Shown here one piece after another: positions 61,500 to 64,000 of a stretch of DNA of 64,000 nt. This DNA comes from Trichoplax sp. H2 (lineage: Eukaryota; Placozoa; Uniplacotomia; Trichoplacea): positions 1 to 64,000 of the forward strand of contig NOWV01000202.1 in NCBI GenBank assembly GCA_003344405.1. Reading direction: 5' to 3'. Made by a program: the position numbers and the translations under genes. A model generated the notes under the pieces. That model did no database searches and was not told where the DNA came from. It saw nothing but the letters and a program-made list of their open reading frames with translations. Position 1 is the first letter of the stretch. Each line of letters opens with the position of its first letter.

Positions 61500-62596
61500 T
61501 CGTCATCAAATACGATTTATCCATGCACAAAGAATAAAAATCATATCTTATGGTTGAATTTAGACAAAGTATTGATGATGGAATTCAATTTTCAATTTAC
61601 TCTTAAACCGGATGATTTGCACGCCGCTACGGCAATTACAATGTGCATGATATAAGTATATTAATCCCTTCATCATTCAGTTGAACTTAGGAACTACACC
61701 AATGAAGAGCAAACATTAAATCAGAACGCTTCATGCATTAAGAATGAAATTCTAGCGTATAGTTGAATTAGATGATATATCGATGAAGGAATTCAATTTC
61801 AACCTACTTTTAAACGAGATAATTTATCCACCACTATAAAAATTATAATGTACGTTGTATAAGTATATCAATTTATCCATCATTAAATTAAATTTAGGAA
61901 GTACATATATGAAGGTTAAACATTAAATCGGAATTTCTCATGTGTTAAGAATAAAAATCGTAGCGTATTGTTGAATTAGATGATGCATCAATGAAGGAAT
62001 CAAATTGTTAGTCTGCTCTTAATTAAATTATTAAACAAGATATTCTATCCGACAGAAGAGAAATCATAATATACATGGTATATGTATATTATTTCATTCA
62101 TCGTTTATTTGAATTTGAGAGCTATGCAGATGAAGAATTAAACGTTAAACTTCCGGTGTATTACAAATAATAATCATGGCATGTAGTTGAATTAGACGAT
62201 GTATCGATGAAGGAAATTTTCAGCCTACTCTCAATCAAGGTCATCTATCCGCTACTGGAGAAATTATAATATGCATGGTATACGTATATGAGCTCATTCA
62301 TCATCTATTTGAATTTGAGATTTATAAAATGGAGAATGAAACGTTTAATCGGAATTCTCTATACACTAAGAGTAAAATTAATATCTTGTATTTAAATTAA
62401 GATCATATAAGAAAGAAGAAATTAAATTTTCAATCTAATTTTATAGATAATCTATCCAGTTCGAAGCGTATTGTAAATATTATGCATATATACCAGCTTA
62501 TTCATCGACCAGCTAAAATCAGACGATAAGCTCATAAGAATACGGGTTAGGAATCAATCCTGAAACAAACTTAACCTAGGTGTCAATGAAGAAATG
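61500..62596. repeat. Tandem array, about 209 bp period, five diverged copies
   Basis: The anchor GTTGAATT(T)AGA occurs at 61553, 61762, 61970 and 62186, with a degenerate fifth near 62391, giving spacings of 209, 208, 216 and about 205. Units share GATGAAGGAATTCAATTT-like, AATTATAATGTGCATGATAT-like and CATTAAATCGGAATTCT-like blocks. The array lies upstream of the first mapped OSCP1 exon and is probably within its first intron. Confidence 0.75.
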
Positions 62597-63147
62597 NNNN
62601 NNNNNNNNNNNNNNNNAATGGTCTCTAGGTAACACTAGTTGGACTAATTTCACTGATTCGATTAAATCATCAGATACTTTTATGGATTTTCACATTTGTG
62701 AAATGCACCGTAGTCTAAGAGATTTAATGTACTTATTGTGTATTAAAATGTTATAAAGAAAGTCTAATAAATCGCTGAAATAATAGAGAAAGTATAACGT
62801 TATCAAGACTATGAATACGGTTATCCTAGAATGCCATAAATATCTACTGAGTAGCTAAAATAGTAGAGAAAGTATAGCATTATCGATAGCTATACACAAT
62901 GTTATCTAGAAAAAATGTAGTCAATAACGTCTAACGAATAGCTGAAATAATAGAGAAACTATANNNNNNNNNNNNNNNNNNNNATCTAATTTTATAGATA
63001 ATCTATCCAGTTCGAAGCGTATTGTAAATATTATGCATATATACCAGCTTATTCATCGACCAGCTAAAATCAGACGATAAGCTCATAAGAATACGGGTTA
63101 GGAATCAATCCTGAAACAAACTTAACCTAGGTGTCAATGAAGAAATG
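62433..63147. other. Contig overlap with misplaced alternative-haplotype piece
   Basis: Bases 62433-62596 (164 bp, ending at a gap) are repeated at 62984-63147 (starting at a gap). Between the two 20-N gaps (62597-62616 and 62964-62983) lies a 347 bp piece that matches 54651-55361 with the LTR and one target duplication removed: 711 minus 364 equals 347, with one substitution noticed. The piece belongs about 8 kb to the left, and the two flanks should merge. None of this is a biological duplication. Confidence 0.85.
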
Positions 63148-64000
63148 ATAATAAACCTCTGCATTTGTCGTCTAGCTGGGTTGGTACGGTACTGATCAAA
63201 ATATTACCCTTTTAATCTGTGCTTCAATAAGATAATCCTCCTATAACGAAAATTATATCGTGTTCGCTATATATATCAGTATTAAGTATTAAATAGACGA
63301 AAAGTTGCAAAATATTTTGAACTGATATCGATCTCAAGCCTTGAACGACGTTGCTACATTACCGACTAAGACAACTAGAAAATATAAGCTGCAGTAGTCA
63401 AAGGGGTAAACTATTTCGACCCATTTTATTCTTGGGAATTAAAAATGGCAACTCAAGAAGTGCGCAATTTCTATATCCATTACCAATAGAATACAGGAAG
63501 AATTGGATCGTAGATAAGATCTAATCCAGCATAAATAATTCAGGAGGAGATTTTACAAACATTGACAGCAAGTGGCCATGGAACACGACACGAAAAGTCA
63601 ATCATTATTGAATCCATGTTTTTTTCTTATTCTAAAAGTATTATGTAAATCTACTGTACCTAAATTAAGGTATTACAACAGTCGATATTTTTATATATTG
63701 TCTCTCCCTCTCGCTCCCACCCCTTGGAGATAAATTACAATTTGACGTAATTTATTGGTAGAAGGCACCAAAAGTAATAATTATTCTTGCTTTAATATTA
63801 CAACTTTATGCAATGGCAGAAACAGGTTCATGCTAATAGCAGAAGAAATCATCCTTTGATCAATCAGTCTAGAATAGTTATTAATCGATTTAAAAGGTTA
63901 CGGGTCCATTCCTATTTACAGTAATACGAGTATATATATACATTTTCCATGTAAGGCATAATCTCTTTGATTCTATATATATAACTTGGACTGTGTCCAA
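63148..64000. other. Right end of window, no gene resolved
   Basis: Probably OSCP1 intron 1 or its upstream region. A minus-strand segment near 63225-63190 with acceptor and donor reads RIILLKHRLKG, which loosely resembles the OSCP1 N-terminal block, but its phase does not fit the next exon. Not called. Confidence 0.4.

Noticed and set aside
63190-63235. Candidate missing first exon of OSCP1
   Set aside because: It ends in phase 2 whereas the next exon needs phase 1, and similarity to the family N-terminus is weak.

Overview
This window looks like nuclear DNA from an early-branching animal, most likely a placozoan of the Trichoplax type. The evidence is AT-rich sequence, genes split into many small exons by GT..AG introns mostly of 50-500 bp, and a gene set (TAK1, VRK, ORC3, OSCP1, katanin, ESCRT-III) whose exons read closely against human orthologues. 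The organism is an inference. All gene names come from reading the translations by eye, with no database search.

Layout. An HSD17B12-type 3-ketoacyl-CoA reductase (+, 630-1766) comes first. A 2.9 kb repeat-rich spacer follows, with a GTAC-rich MITE-like element and short tandem repeats. Next is a complete DNA polymerase theta gene (POLQ, +, 4669-13555, 10 exons), converging with mitochondrial tryptophanyl-tRNA synthetase (WARS2, -, 14875-16940). A GC-richer tandem-repeat block lies at 17.4-18.4 kb. Katanin p60 (KATNA1, +, 18862-21928) follows, then about 3 kb of apparently empty DNA. At 25.0-27.7 kb a 66-residue ORF sits on the same apparent spliced chain as a vaccinia-related-kinase (VRK) gene. 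A higher-order satellite with a 152 bp period covers 28.6-30.1 kb. TAK1/MAP3K7 (+, 31065-35554) converges with the ESCRT-III gene CHMP1B (-, 37566-39807). The interval 40-44.8 kb holds repeats and one unresolved coding-like patch. ORC3 (+, 44962-50042) converges with OSCP1 (-, 50770-60922, 5' end not found), which has an unusually large 7 kb intron.

The genes are independent housekeeping and signalling loci and do not form an operon. ORC3 and MAP3K7 also lie near each other on human 6q, so their linkage here may be ancestral.

Assembly state. Four runs of exactly 20 N occur and all are flanked by duplicated sequence. The clearest case is 62433-63147, where a 347 bp alternative-haplotype piece sits between two contig ends that overlap by 164 bp. 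That piece is the empty-site allele of a solo LTR insertion at 54814-55172 (359 bp, TG..CA ends, 5 bp target duplication). This is the best-supported unusual observation in the window. I found no convincing new multi-gene system.
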